DNA from: JBHJHK01 sp050330975
Lineage (GTDB): Bacteria; Pseudomonadota; Gammaproteobacteria; Competibacterales; Competibacteraceae
Assembly (NCBI GenBank): GCA_050330975.1
Contig: JBHJHK010000516.1
Span: 1-15,819 of the forward strand
Reading direction: 5' to 3'
DNA length: 15,819 bases
The translations under genes and the position numbers were made by a program. Every line of letters begins with the position of its first letter. The first letter of the stretch is position 1. Positions 1 through 6,858 of this stretch are shown in pieces. The notes beneath the pieces were generated by a model. It saw nothing but the letters and a program-made list of their open reading frames with translations, made no database searches and was not told the origin of the DNA.

Positions 1-145
<145 letters not shown>

Positions 146-151
146 GTGGCC

Positions 152-463
152 ATGACCAACCAACGGATTCGCATCCGCCTCAAGGCCTTCGACCACCGAC
201 TCATCGACCAGTCGGCCCGGGAAATCGTCGAGACGGCCAAGCGCACCGGTGCTCAGGTGCGGGGACCCATCCCCCTGCCCACCAAAAATGAGCACTTTAC
301 GGTATTGATTTCGCCCCACGTCAACAAAGACGCTCGCGATCAGTACGAAATCCGCACCCACAAGCGGTTGATGGACATCGTCGACCCCACTGATAAGACT
401 GTCGACGCCTTGATGAAACTCGACCTCGCCGCCGGGGTCGACGTGCAAATTCGACTCAACTGA
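152..463 (+). CDS. rpsJ: 30S ribosomal protein S10
   Basis: S10 is a small-subunit head protein; as NusE it also joins antitermination complexes with NusB and NusG. The product is 103 residues, exactly the E. coli length. It carries NQRIRIRLKAFDHRLID at the N-terminus, KRTGAQVRGPIPLPT with the ribosome-embedded loop, and SPHVNKDARDQYEIRTH. I chose the ATG at 152 over the in-frame GTG at 146 because it reproduces the family N-terminus; the GTG directly abuts the tuf stop and would add two residues. No clear Shine-Dalgarno sequence precedes it, only an AAGTAAGTGG stretch, so initiation is probably coupled to the end of tuf. That is inference. Confidence 0.97.
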   Translation: MTNQRIRIRLKAFDHRLIDQSAREIVETAKRTGAQVRGPIPLPTKNEHFTVLISPHVNKDARDQYEIRTHKRLMDIVDPTDKTVDALMKLDLAAGVDVQIRLN

Positions 464-557
464 CGACACAGCCCGCGTTGCGGGGTTTACCCGCCGCGGG
501 GGTGATGAGGGGACGCCAACCCCTCCTCTCACCACAAGGACCCAAGAGGTAACAAAA
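464..557 (+). promoter_or_regulatory. Structured rpsJ-rplC intergenic leader (candidate L4-responsive element)
   Basis: This 94-base gap is the largest non-coding stretch among the S10 genes. It contains several short stems: CCCGC (472-476) with GCGGG (480-484), the same GCGGG with CCCGC (490-494), CCCG (490-493) with CGGG (497-500), and GAGGGG (507-512) with CCCCTC (520-525) around a 7-base loop. The first three compete for the same bases. A good ribosome binding site, GAGG at 546-549, follows 8 bases before the rplC ATG. No promoter boxes were recognised. A role as a relocated leader responding to L4 is inference from position only. Confidence 0.4.
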
Positions 558-1211
558 ATGGCCCTAGGTTTAGTCGGCCGCAAGGTCGGCAAGCCCCGCG
601 TATTCGATGATAAAGGGGTATCCATCCCCGTCACGGTCATCGAAGCGGAACCCAATCGCATTACCCAGTGCAAGACCATCGAAAGCGATGGCTACGCCGC
701 CCTCCAGGTCACGGTGGGGACGCGCCGCGCCAGTCGGGTCACTATGCCCATGGCTGGGCATTTCAAAAAGGCCGACGTCGCCCCCGGTCGCAGCCTGTGG
801 GAGTTTCGCCTGATCGATGGCGAAAGCGGCGACTACAAGCCGGGGGATGAACTCAAGGTGGATCTGTTCGCCGCCGGCCAGAAAGTTGACGTCACCGGCA
901 CCACCATCGGCAAGGGCTTTGCCGGTACCATCAAGCGCCACCATTTTCGCGGCCAGCGCAAAACCCACGGCAACTCCCTGTCCCACCGGGTACCGGGCTC
1001 CATCGGCCAAAACCAAACCCCAGGGCGGGTTTTCAAGGGCAAAAAGATGGCCGGCCACCTAGGAGCCGTGCGGCGCAGCGTGCAAAACCTCGAAGTGGTG
1101 CGGGTCGACGCCGAACGCAATTTACTGTTGATCAAGGGCGCCGTCCCCGGAGCTAAGGGCGGCGACCTCATCGTCCGGCCGGCCGTCAAGCGCCGCCGAC
1201 AGGGAGACTAA
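558..1211 (+). CDS. rplC: 50S ribosomal protein L3
   Basis: L3 nucleates 50S assembly near the 3' end of 23S rRNA and reaches towards the peptidyl transferase centre. At 217 residues it is slightly longer than the E. coli protein (209). Visible hallmarks are GVSIPVTVIE near residue 20, DVTGTTIGKGFAGTIKRH at 111-128, HGNSLSHRVPGSIGQNQTPG at 137-156 and KGKKMAGH. Gln153 matches the glutamine methylated by PrmB in E. coli (Gln150). One oddity is KVGKPRVF at residues 9-16, where the family usually has a VGMT-type motif. The start is supported by GAGG 8 bases upstream. It ends one base before rplD. Confidence 0.97.
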   Translation: MALGLVGRKVGKPRVFDDKGVSIPVTVIEAEPNRITQCKTIESDGYAALQVTVGTRRASRVTMPMAGHFKKADVAPGRSLWEFRLIDGESGDYKPGDELKVDLFAAGQKVDVTGTTIGKGFAGTIKRHHFRGQRKTHGNSLSHRVPGSIGQNQTPGRVFKGKKMAGHLGAVRRSVQNLEVVRVDAERNLLLIKGAVPGAKGGDLIVRPAVKRRRQGD

Positions 1212-1212
1212 C

Positions 1213-1839
1213 GTGGAGCTACCCATACGCCAACGGGGCGCAGAATCCGGCTCTGCGGCCACCGTCACCGTCGCCGACGCCGTCTTTGACCGCGCCTTCA
1301 ATGAGACCTTGGTCCACCAGATCGTCACTGCCTATTTAGCCGCGGGGCGGGCCGGTACTCGAGGCCAGAAAAACCGCACCGCCGTGAGCGGGGGCGGCTC
1401 CAAACCCTGGCGCCAAAAGGGCACTGGCCGAGCTCGAGCCGGCACCATCAGAAGCCCCCTGTGGCGGGGAGGCGGGGTGACCTTCGCCGCCAAGCCCCAG
1501 GACTACCGCCAGAAGGTCAACCGCAAAATGTATCGCGCGGCTCTCCAGGCCATTTTGTCGGAGTTGCACCGCCAAGAGCGGTTGATGGTGGTGAGCGATT
1601 TAACCGTCGATGCCCCCAAGACCAAGGCCATGGTGGCGTTGATGGCTGACCTGGCCCTGGAGGGACGGGTGTTGTTGGTGAGTGAGGCCGTGGATGACAA
1701 CTTGTTTCTCGCCAGCCGCAACCTAGTGGGGGTCCAAGCGATCGACGTCGAAGCTGTCGATCCCGTGAGTTTAGTCGCGGCATCCCAAGTGGTGATGACC
1801 GTCGAGGCCCTCAAGCGCTTGGAGGCGAGACTGTCGTGA
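1213..1839 (+). CDS. rplD: 50S ribosomal protein L4
   Basis: L4 binds 23S rRNA domain I, and its long loop lines the peptide exit tunnel. In E. coli it is also the translational and transcriptional repressor of its own S10 operon. The product is 208 residues (E. coli 201). The tunnel loop is clear at about 55-95, with KPWRQKGTGRARAG and SPLWRGGGVTF; Lys69 corresponds to the E. coli Lys63 linked to erythromycin resistance. The PVSLVA and VVMT motifs near the C-terminus fit. The start is GTG, with AGGGAG 6 bases upstream inside the end of rplC, giving MELPIRQ; the N-terminus is about 7 residues longer than in E. coli. The gene lies one base after rplC. Confidence 0.97.
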   Translation: MELPIRQRGAESGSAATVTVADAVFDRAFNETLVHQIVTAYLAAGRAGTRGQKNRTAVSGGGSKPWRQKGTGRARAGTIRSPLWRGGGVTFAAKPQDYRQKVNRKMYRAALQAILSELHRQERLMVVSDLTVDAPKTKAMVALMADLALEGRVLLVSEAVDDNLFLASRNLVGVQAIDVEAVDPVSLVAASQVVMTVEALKRLEARLS

Positions 1840-2132
1840 ATCGCGAACGACTGATGAAGGTGCTCCTGGCTCCCCACCTGTCGGAAAAGGCCTCGCGCCT
1901 GGGGGACGAACACAACCAAGTGGCCTTTCGGGTTGCCACCGATGCCACTAAGCCGGAGATCAAAGCCGCCGTCGAGCTGATGTTCGACGTCAAGGTACAG
2001 GCCGTCAACGTGGTGAACGTCAAGGGCAAACGCAAGCGGTTTGGCGCTCGATTCGGCCAACGCAAGGACTGGCGCAAGGCTTACGTGGCCCTGGAGCCGG
2101 GCGAAGACATCAATTTCATGGGCAGCGAATAG
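1836..2132 (+). CDS. rplW: 50S ribosomal protein L23
   Basis: L23 sits at the mouth of the exit tunnel, where it docks trigger factor and the signal recognition particle. The 98-residue product matches the E. coli length (100). It shows APHLSEKAS near residue 12, DATKPEIKAAVELMFDVKV at 37-55, VKGKRKRFG and DWRKAYVALEPGEDINF. The start is a GTG inside the 4-base overlap GTGA with the rplD stop, a classic coupling arrangement. GGAGG at 1821-1825 lies 10 bases upstream. No alternative start gives a better N-terminus. Confidence 0.96.
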   Translation: MNRERLMKVLLAPHLSEKASRLGDEHNQVAFRVATDATKPEIKAAVELMFDVKVQAVNVVNVKGKRKRFGARFGQRKDWRKAYVALEPGEDINFMGSE

Positions 2133-2134
2133 CC

Positions 2135-2962
2135 ATGGCAATCGTCAAAACCAAACCCACGTCGGCCGGGCGGCGCTTTGTCGTGCAGATCCAGACCCCG
2201 GAGCTCCACAAAGGCCGGCCCTACAGTCCCCTTTTGGAGAAAAAGGCCAAACACGGCGGCCGCAATAGCAGCGGACGCATCGCCGTGCGCCACCGCGGCG
2301 GCGGCCACCGGCAGCACTACCGGTTGGTGGATTTTAGGCGCAACAAAGATGATATCCCCGCCCGGGTGGAGCACCTGGAGTACGACCCCAACCGCACCGC
2401 CCACCTGGCGCTGCTCCTGTACCGGGATGGCGAACGCCGCTACATCATCGCCCCCCGGGGGCTCGCCGCCGGCGACGAGGTCATGTCCGGGGCGGCGGCC
2501 CCCATCAAGCCGGGCAACGCTTTGCCGTTGCGCAATATCCCCGTGGGCAGCACCATCCACTGTGTGGAGCTGCGCCCCGGTAAGGGGGCACAGCTGGTGC
2601 GCAGCGCCGGGGCTTCGGCCCAGATCGTCGGTCGCGAGGGCAACTACGTGTCGTTGCGGCTGCGCTCTGGGGAGATGCGGCGGATATTCGCCGAATGCCG
2701 AGCCACGGTGGGGGAAGTGGGCAACCACGAGCACAACCTGCGCAAGCTCGGCAAGGCCGGCGCCCAGCGCTGGCGGGGCATCCGCCCCACGGTGCGAGGC
2801 GTGGCCATGAACCCCGTGGATCACCCCCACGGCGGTGGCGAGGGCCGTACCTCCGGTGGCCGCCACCCGGTGACGCCCCAGGGGACTCCCACCAAGGGTT
2901 ACAAGACTCGCCATAACAAACGCACCGATCGGATGATCATCCGCCGGCGCGGCAGCCGTTGA
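2135..2962 (+). CDS. rplB: 50S ribosomal protein L2
   Basis: L2 is a universally conserved 23S rRNA binder needed for subunit association, tRNA binding and peptidyl transferase activity. The product is 275 residues (E. coli 273). Visible motifs are GGRNSSGRI at 41-49, HRGGGHRQHYRLVDFRR, the SH3-like centre around AAGDEVMSG, and the C-terminal VAMNPVDHPHGGGEGR. His230 corresponds to the E. coli His229 implicated in peptidyl transfer. RGIRPTVRG precedes this loop. The start lies 2 bases after the rplW stop and has no convincing Shine-Dalgarno sequence, so translation probably depends on ribosomes arriving from rplW. Confidence 0.98.
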   Translation: MAIVKTKPTSAGRRFVVQIQTPELHKGRPYSPLLEKKAKHGGRNSSGRIAVRHRGGGHRQHYRLVDFRRNKDDIPARVEHLEYDPNRTAHLALLLYRDGERRYIIAPRGLAAGDEVMSGAAAPIKPGNALPLRNIPVGSTIHCVELRPGKGAQLVRSAGASAQIVGREGNYVSLRLRSGEMRRIFAECRATVGEVGNHEHNLRKLGKAGAQRWRGIRPTVRGVAMNPVDHPHGGGEGRTSGGRHPVTPQGTPTKGYKTRHNKRTDRMIIRRRGSR

Positions 2963-2975
2963 GGGGTAAAACACT

Positions 2976-3248
2976 ATGCCACGCTCTATCAAAAAGGGCC
3001 CCTTTATCGACCTCCACCTGCTGAAAAAGGTGGAGCAGGCCGCCTCTACCAACAGCAAGCGCCCCATCAAGACCTGGTCGCGGCGCTCGATGATCCTCCC
3101 GGAAATGGTGGGTTTGACCATCGCCGTCCACAATGGTCGTCAGCACGTGCCGGTGCTGATCAACGAAAACATGGTGGGCCACAAGCTGGGGGAATTCGTC
3201 CTCACCCGGACCTACAAAGGCCACGTGGCCGACAAGAAGTCGCGCTAG
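2976..3248 (+). CDS. rpsS: 30S ribosomal protein S19
   Basis: S19 forms a complex with S13 in the 30S head near the A-site finger. The product is 90 residues, close to the 92 of E. coli. It begins with PRSIKKGPFIDLHLLKKV and continues with KTWSRRSMILPEMVGLTIAVHNG, HVPVLINENMVGHKLGEF and a basic KGHVADKKSR tail. The family pattern is complete. GAGGGG just after the rplB stop serves as ribosome binding site ahead of the ATG. The gene lies 13 bases after rplB and 9 before rplV. Confidence 0.97.
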   Translation: MPRSIKKGPFIDLHLLKKVEQAASTNSKRPIKTWSRRSMILPEMVGLTIAVHNGRQHVPVLINENMVGHKLGEFVLTRTYKGHVADKKSR

Positions 3249-3257
3249 GAGGTTCCT

Positions 3258-3590
3258 GTGGAAGCCATTGCCGTTTTGCGCTACGCCCGCATCTCGCCCC
3301 AAAAGGCTCGCTTGGTGGCCGACCAGATCCGGGGCATGCCGGTGGATCGCGCCCTCCAGATCCTCCAGTTCAGCAACAAAAAGGCTGCGGTCTTGGTGCG
3401 CAAGGTTCTGGATTCGGCCATTGCCAACGCCGAGCACAACGAAGGGGCCGACGTGGACGAACTCCACGTGGCCACCGTTGCCGTGGACGAGGGGCCGACC
3501 CTCAAACGCATGCGGGCCCGGGCCAAGGGGCGGGGCACGCGGATCTTCAAACGCACCAGCCACATCCGCGTCACCGTCGCCGAACGCTAG
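3258..3590 (+). CDS. rplV: 50S ribosomal protein L22
   Basis: L22 contacts all 23S rRNA domains, and its extended beta-hairpin forms the narrowest part of the exit tunnel, near the macrolide site. The 110-residue product equals the E. coli length. It contains RYARISPQKARLVADQIRG at 8-26, AIANAEHNEG at 55-64 and the tunnel hairpin at about 80-100 with KRMRARAKGRGTRIFKRTSH. No insertion of the type linked to macrolide resistance is visible in the hairpin. The start is a GTG with a perfect AGGAGG 5 bases upstream (3247-3252), which overlaps the rpsS stop. Confidence 0.97.
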   Translation: MEAIAVLRYARISPQKARLVADQIRGMPVDRALQILQFSNKKAAVLVRKVLDSAIANAEHNEGADVDELHVATVAVDEGPTLKRMRARAKGRGTRIFKRTSHIRVTVAER

Positions 3591-3603
3591 GGAGTATCGA
3601 CAC

Positions 3604-4302
3604 ATGGGTCAAAAAGTTCACCCCACGGGGATTCGCCTCGGTATAGCCGCCGACTGGACCTCCAAGTGGTACGCTGACTCGAAGAATTTTGCCGATTTTC
3701 TGGAGATGGACCTGCGGGTGAGGGCCTTCCTCAAGAAAAGGCTGGCCAATGCCTCGGTGAGTCGCATCCAGATCGAGCGCCCGGCCCGCACAGCCCACAT
3801 CACCATCCACACGGCCCGACCGGGGGTGGTGATCGGCAAGCGGGGCGAAGACATCGAAAAATTGCGCAAAGAGGTCTCGGCGATGATGGACATTCCCGTC
3901 CACATCAATATCGAGGAGATCAGAAAGCCAGAGCTAGACGCCCAACTGGTGGCCGAGAGCATCGCCCAGCAACTGGAGCGGCGGATCATGTTTCGCCGGG
4001 CCATGAAGCGGGCAGTGACCAACGCCATGCGCCTCGGTGCCCAGGGGATCAAAATCAACATCGCCGGTCGCCTCAACGGCGCTGAGATCGCCCGCAGTGA
4101 GTGGTCCCGGGAGGGTCGAGTACCCCTCCACACCCTGCGGGCCTACATCGACTATGGCTTTGCCGAAGCCCATACCACCTACGGGGTCATCGGCATCAAG
4201 GTGTGGGTGTTCAAGGGCGAAGTCTTCGATCTGGAAAACTTCGGCCGAGAGCGCAGCGGCGGCAAGTCGGAGCGCACCAGTAAGTCGGATAGAGCGAGCT
4301 GA
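3604..4302 (+). CDS. rpsC: 30S ribosomal protein S3
   Basis: S3 lies at the mRNA entry tunnel and contributes to the ribosome's helicase activity. The product is 232 residues (E. coli 233). It has the N-terminal GQKVHPTGIRLGI, a type II KH domain with the GKRG loop at 78-81 in a VVIGKRGEDIEKLR context, and the C-terminal domain with RIMFRRAMKRAVTNAMRLGAQG holding the basic entry-tunnel residues. The frame is open for 112 codons upstream through rplV, but the family N-terminus fixes the ATG at 3604, 13 bases after rplV. The tail is short and polar (GGKSERTSKSDRAS). Confidence 0.98.
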   Translation: MGQKVHPTGIRLGIAADWTSKWYADSKNFADFLEMDLRVRAFLKKRLANASVSRIQIERPARTAHITIHTARPGVVIGKRGEDIEKLRKEVSAMMDIPVHINIEEIRKPELDAQLVAESIAQQLERRIMFRRAMKRAVTNAMRLGAQGIKINIAGRLNGAEIARSEWSREGRVPLHTLRAYIDYGFAEAHTTYGVIGIKVWVFKGEVFDLENFGRERSGGKSERTSKSDRAS

Positions 4303-4314
4303 GGAATCGTCGCC

Positions 4315-4728
4315 GTGTTACAACCCAAACGCACCAAATTTCGCAAACAGCACAAGGGCCGCAACCGCGGCCTCGCCAAGGGGGGCACCGACGTGTCCTT
4401 TGGCGAATTTGGCCTCAAGGCCATCGACCGCGGCCGCCTCACCGCCCGCCAGATCGAGTCGGCCCGCCGGGCTATCAACCGCCGGGTGCGCCGGGGGGGC
4501 AAGCTGTGGATCCGGGTATTTCCCGATGTGCCCATAACTCAAAAGCCCTTGGAGGTACGCCAGGGCAAGGGCAAGGGCAACGTGGAGTACTGGGTAGCCA
4601 AGATTCAGCCGGGCAGGGTGCTCTACGAGATGGAGGGGGTCCCCGAGGATGTGGCTCGGGAGGCCTTTGCCCTGGCGGCGGCCAAGCTGCCCATCAAAAC
4701 CGTCTTTGTCAACCGCACCCTCATGTGA
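4315..4728 (+). CDS. rplP: 50S ribosomal protein L16
   Basis: L16 helps to position A-site tRNA on the large subunit near the peptidyl transferase centre. The product is 137 residues, one more than in E. coli because of an extra glycine in GLAKGGTDVSFG. It starts LQPKRTKFRKQHKGRNRG and includes GRLTARQIESARRAINR, VRQGKGKGNVEYWVA and KLPIKTVFV. Arg82 corresponds to E. coli Arg81, the residue hydroxylated by the oxygenase YcfD/RoxA. The start is a GTG, giving the exact family N-terminus MLQPKR, with GAGGAA just after the rpsC stop as ribosome binding site. Confidence 0.97.
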   Translation: MLQPKRTKFRKQHKGRNRGLAKGGTDVSFGEFGLKAIDRGRLTARQIESARRAINRRVRRGGKLWIRVFPDVPITQKPLEVRQGKGKGNVEYWVAKIQPGRVLYEMEGVPEDVAREAFALAAAKLPIKTVFVNRTLM

Positions 4729-4741
4729 TGAAGGTTTCGCC

Positions 4742-4936
4742 ATGAAGGTCAATGAATTGCGTCAAAAGAGCGACGAGGCGTTGCGCCGAGAACTGCTGGA
4801 ATCCCTGCGGGAACAGTTCAACTTGCGTATGCAAAAGGCCACGGGTCAGCTCAGTAAACCCCATTTATTCCAGCAGGTGCGGCGCAAAATCGCCCGCATC
4901 AAAACCCTGCTCCAGGAGAGAGCCCAGTCGTCATGA
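4742..4936 (+). CDS. rpmC: 50S ribosomal protein L29
   Basis: L29 is a small helical-hairpin protein next to L23 at the tunnel exit. The product is 64 residues (E. coli 63). The sequence is typical: MKVNELRQKSDEALRRELL, then EQFNLRMQKATGQL, then VRRKIARIKTLLQE, two helices joined by a short turn. The frame extends further upstream, but the ATG at 4742, 13 bases after the rplP stop and behind GAAGG, gives the family N-terminus. Its stop overlaps the rpsQ start in an ATGA motif. Confidence 0.95.
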   Translation: MKVNELRQKSDEALRRELLESLREQFNLRMQKATGQLSKPHLFQQVRRKIARIKTLLQERAQSS

Positions 4937-5244
4937 GTACTTCGCCTGTAGATGGGGGTGCTGAGGTCGCCGATGTAAGCGCCCCCCCCAAGCCATCTAA
5001 AGTGGTGCGCACCCTCGCCGGCCGGGTGACCAGCGACAAGATGGACAAGACCATCACCGTCGCCGTGGAGCGCTTTGTCCGCCATCCCCTGTATGGCAAG
5101 TACATCCGTCGCACCACCAAACTCCACGCCCACGACGAGCACAATCAGTGCCGCCAGGGGGATCGGGTGGTGATTCAACAGTGTCGCCCCTTGGCCAAAA
5201 CCAAATCTTGGCGCCTGGTGAGGATCCTCGAGCGGGCGCCGTGA
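4933..5244 (+). CDS. rpsQ: 30S ribosomal protein S17, with N-terminal extension
   Basis: S17 is a primary 16S rRNA binder with an OB fold in the 30S body. The product is 103 residues, compared with 84 in E. coli. The conserved part starts near residue 23 at KVVRTLAGRVTSDKMDKT and continues through ERFVRHPLYGKYIRRTTK, HAHDEHNQCRQGD and CRPLAKTKSWRLV. The first 22 residues, rich in Ser, Pro, Ala and acidic residues, have no counterpart in E. coli S17. The ATG at 4933 overlaps the rpmC stop (ATGA), which supports it. In-frame GTG codons at the VVR positions would give a standard length but lack a ribosome binding site. Confidence 0.95.
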   Translation: MSTSPVDGGAEVADVSAPPKPSKVVRTLAGRVTSDKMDKTITVAVERFVRHPLYGKYIRRTTKLHAHDEHNQCRQGDRVVIQQCRPLAKTKSWRLVRILERAP

Positions 5245-5284
5245 GCCCACCAACACCGCAGAGCTAATAAAGCGGGGCACAACG

Positions 5285-5653
5285 ATGATTCAGATGCAAA
5301 CCATTCTCGAGGTGGCCGACAACAGCGGCGCGCGCCGCCTCATGTGTATCAAGGTGCTGGGGGGCTCCCACCGCCGCTACGCCCACATTGGCGACGTCAT
5401 CAAGGTGAGCGTCAAAGAGGCCATCCCCCGGGGGCGGGTCAAAAAGGGCGAGGTCTACAACGCCGTAGTGGTGCGCACCCGCAAGGGGGTGCGGCGCGAC
5501 GACGGGTCGTTGATTCGCTTTGACGGCAACGCCGCCGTGTTGCTCAACAACAAACTCGAACCCATCGGCACCCGAATCTTCGGCCCGGTGACCCGCGAGC
5601 TGCGCAGTGAGAACTTTATGAAAATCATCTCGCTGGCGCCGGAAGTTCTGTGA
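5285..5653 (+). CDS. rplN: 50S ribosomal protein L14
   Basis: L14 is a universal large-subunit protein that forms the intersubunit bridge B8 and is the docking partner of the silencing factor RsfS. The product is 122 residues (E. coli 123). It shows MIQMQTILEVADNSGAR, CIKVLGG, GDVIKVSVKEAIPRG, KKGEVYNAVVVRTRKG and the signature NKLEPIGTRIFGPVTRELR. It is the first gene of the spc set but follows rpsQ by only 40 bases. A weak GCGGGG ribosome binding site lies just upstream. It is probably on the same transcript as the S10 genes. Confidence 0.98.
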   Translation: MIQMQTILEVADNSGARRLMCIKVLGGSHRRYAHIGDVIKVSVKEAIPRGRVKKGEVYNAVVVRTRKGVRRDDGSLIRFDGNAAVLLNNKLEPIGTRIFGPVTRELRSENFMKIISLAPEVL

Positions 5654-5665
5654 GGGGATAGTCGG

Positions 5666-5986
5666 ATGGAACGCATACGCAAGGGCGATGAAGTCATCGT
5701 CATCGCCGGCCGCGACAAGGGTCGTCGGGGGACCGTCACCCGGGTGGTGAAGGATGACAATCGCGTGTTTGTCGAGGGCATCAATCTCGTCAAGCGCCAC
5801 GTCAAACCCAACCCCATGCGGGGTGAGACCGGCGGGATCGTCGAGCGGGAGGCGCCGATCCACGCTTCCAATGTCATGCTCTACAACCCCGTCACCCAAA
5901 GGGGCGACCGCATAGGCTTTCGTCTTCTGGGGGACGGGCGCAAAGTGCGCTATTTCAAGTCCAACAACGAAGTGTTGGATACTTAA
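5666..5986 (+). CDS. rplX: 50S ribosomal protein L24
   Basis: L24 is an assembly-initiator protein that binds the 5' end of 23S rRNA near the tunnel exit. The product is 106 residues (E. coli 104). The KOW motif is at about residues 5-31, with KGDEVIVIAGRDKGRRGTV. It is followed by EGINLVKRHVKPNP and GGIVEREAPIHASNVMLYNP, the family's C-terminal core. GAGGGGAT lies upstream of the ATG, spaced by the last bases of rplN and a 12-base gap. Nothing in the sequence is unusual. Confidence 0.97.
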   Translation: MERIRKGDEVIVIAGRDKGRRGTVTRVVKDDNRVFVEGINLVKRHVKPNPMRGETGGIVEREAPIHASNVMLYNPVTQRGDRIGFRLLGDGRKVRYFKSNNEVLDT

Positions 5987-5999
5987 GGGGCGTTTTACC

Positions 6000-6539
6000 A
6001 TGGCCAGATTACAACAGCACTACCGGGAGCGGGTGATGCCCGCCCTCAAGCAGCGCTTCGACTACCAAAACCCCATGGCCATCCCGAGGCTCACCAAAAT
6101 CACCCTCAACATGGGGGTGGGGGAAGCCGTGGGGGATAAAAAGGTCATGGAGAACGCCGTGGGGGATCTCACCCTCATCGCCGGCCAAAAAGCCATTGTC
6201 ACCAAGGCCCGCAAGTCCGTGGCTGGGTTTAAGATCCGCGAGGACTGGCCCATCGGCTGCAAGGTCACCCTGCGCCGCCAGCGGATGTACGAATTTCTCG
6301 ATCGCCTCATCAGCGTCGCCGTGCCCCGCATCCGCGACTTCCGGGGCCTGTCGGCCAAGGGCTTCGACGGGCGGGGCAATTACAACATGGGAGTGCGCGA
6401 GCAGATCATCTTCCCGGAAATCGACTTCGACAAGGTCGACGCCCTGCGGGGGATGGATATTGCCATCACCACCACGGCCGCCACCGACGAGGAGGGCCGG
6501 GCGCTGCTAGAAGGTTTTGAATTTCCCTTTCGCAACTGA
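6000..6539 (+). CDS. rplE: 50S ribosomal protein L5
   Basis: L5 binds 5S rRNA with L18 and L25 and forms the central protuberance, contacting P-site tRNA and S13. The product is 179 residues, the same as in E. coli. Hallmarks are PRLTKITLNMGVGEA at 29-43, AGQKAIVTKARKSVAGFKIR, GCKVTLRR, RDFRGLSAKGFDGRGNYNMG, EQIIFPEIDFDKVD and a terminal LLEGFEFPF. AAGGGG lies about 10 bases before the ATG. In E. coli the S8 repressor binds the spc mRNA around this start; I could not recognise that target here by eye. Confidence 0.98.
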   Translation: MARLQQHYRERVMPALKQRFDYQNPMAIPRLTKITLNMGVGEAVGDKKVMENAVGDLTLIAGQKAIVTKARKSVAGFKIREDWPIGCKVTLRRQRMYEFLDRLISVAVPRIRDFRGLSAKGFDGRGNYNMGVREQIIFPEIDFDKVDALRGMDIAITTTAATDEEGRALLEGFEFPFRN

Positions 6540-6552
6540 GAATCCATCGCCC

Positions 6553-6858
6553 ATGGCCAAGAAATCCATGATCAACCGCGAACTCAAGCGGTTGCGCGCC
6601 GTCAAGCGCCACCAGGCCAAGCGCCAGGCCCTCAAGGCCGCCGTCGTCGACGTCAACAAGTCCGACGCCGAGCGCTGGCAAGCCCAGCTGGAATTGCAGA
6701 AGCTGCCCCGAGACGCCAGCCCCAGCCGGCTCCAGCGTCGCTGTCGATTGACGGGGAGGCCCCACGGCTTCTACCGCAAGTTCGGCCTCGGTCGCAACAA
6801 GTTGCGGGAGGCCGCCATGCGCGGCGATATCCCGGGATTGCGCAAAGCCAGTTGGTAA
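6553..6858 (+). CDS. rpsN: 30S ribosomal protein S14 (zinc-free type)
   Basis: S14 is a 30S head protein near the decoding site. The product is 101 residues, the long C-minus form typical of gammaproteobacteria, not the 61-residue zinc-binding form. It lacks paired CxxC motifs and keeps only one Cys in RRCRLTGRPHGF. The N-terminus MAKKSMINRE and the C-terminus YRKFGLGRNKLRE followed by IPGLRKASW are diagnostic. The ATG at 6553 is chosen over earlier in-frame positions by homology; the ribosome binding site is weak (GAGAA after the rplE stop). A 144-base gap follows before rpsH. Confidence 0.97.
   Translation: MAKKSMINRELKRLRAVKRHQAKRQALKAAVVDVNKSDAERWQAQLELQKLPRDASPSRLQRRCRLTGRPHGFYRKFGLGRNKLREAAMRGDIPGLRKASW

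Noticed and set aside
2081..3133. 350-codon open frame on the minus strand
   Set aside because: It lies opposite rplW, rplB and rpsS, which have full family signatures; long antisense frames are expected in GC-rich coding DNA.
3268..3603. Possible 112-residue N-terminal extension of S3 through rplV
   Set aside because: The extension is an out-of-frame reading of rplV; the S3 family N-terminus MGQKVHP starts at 3604.
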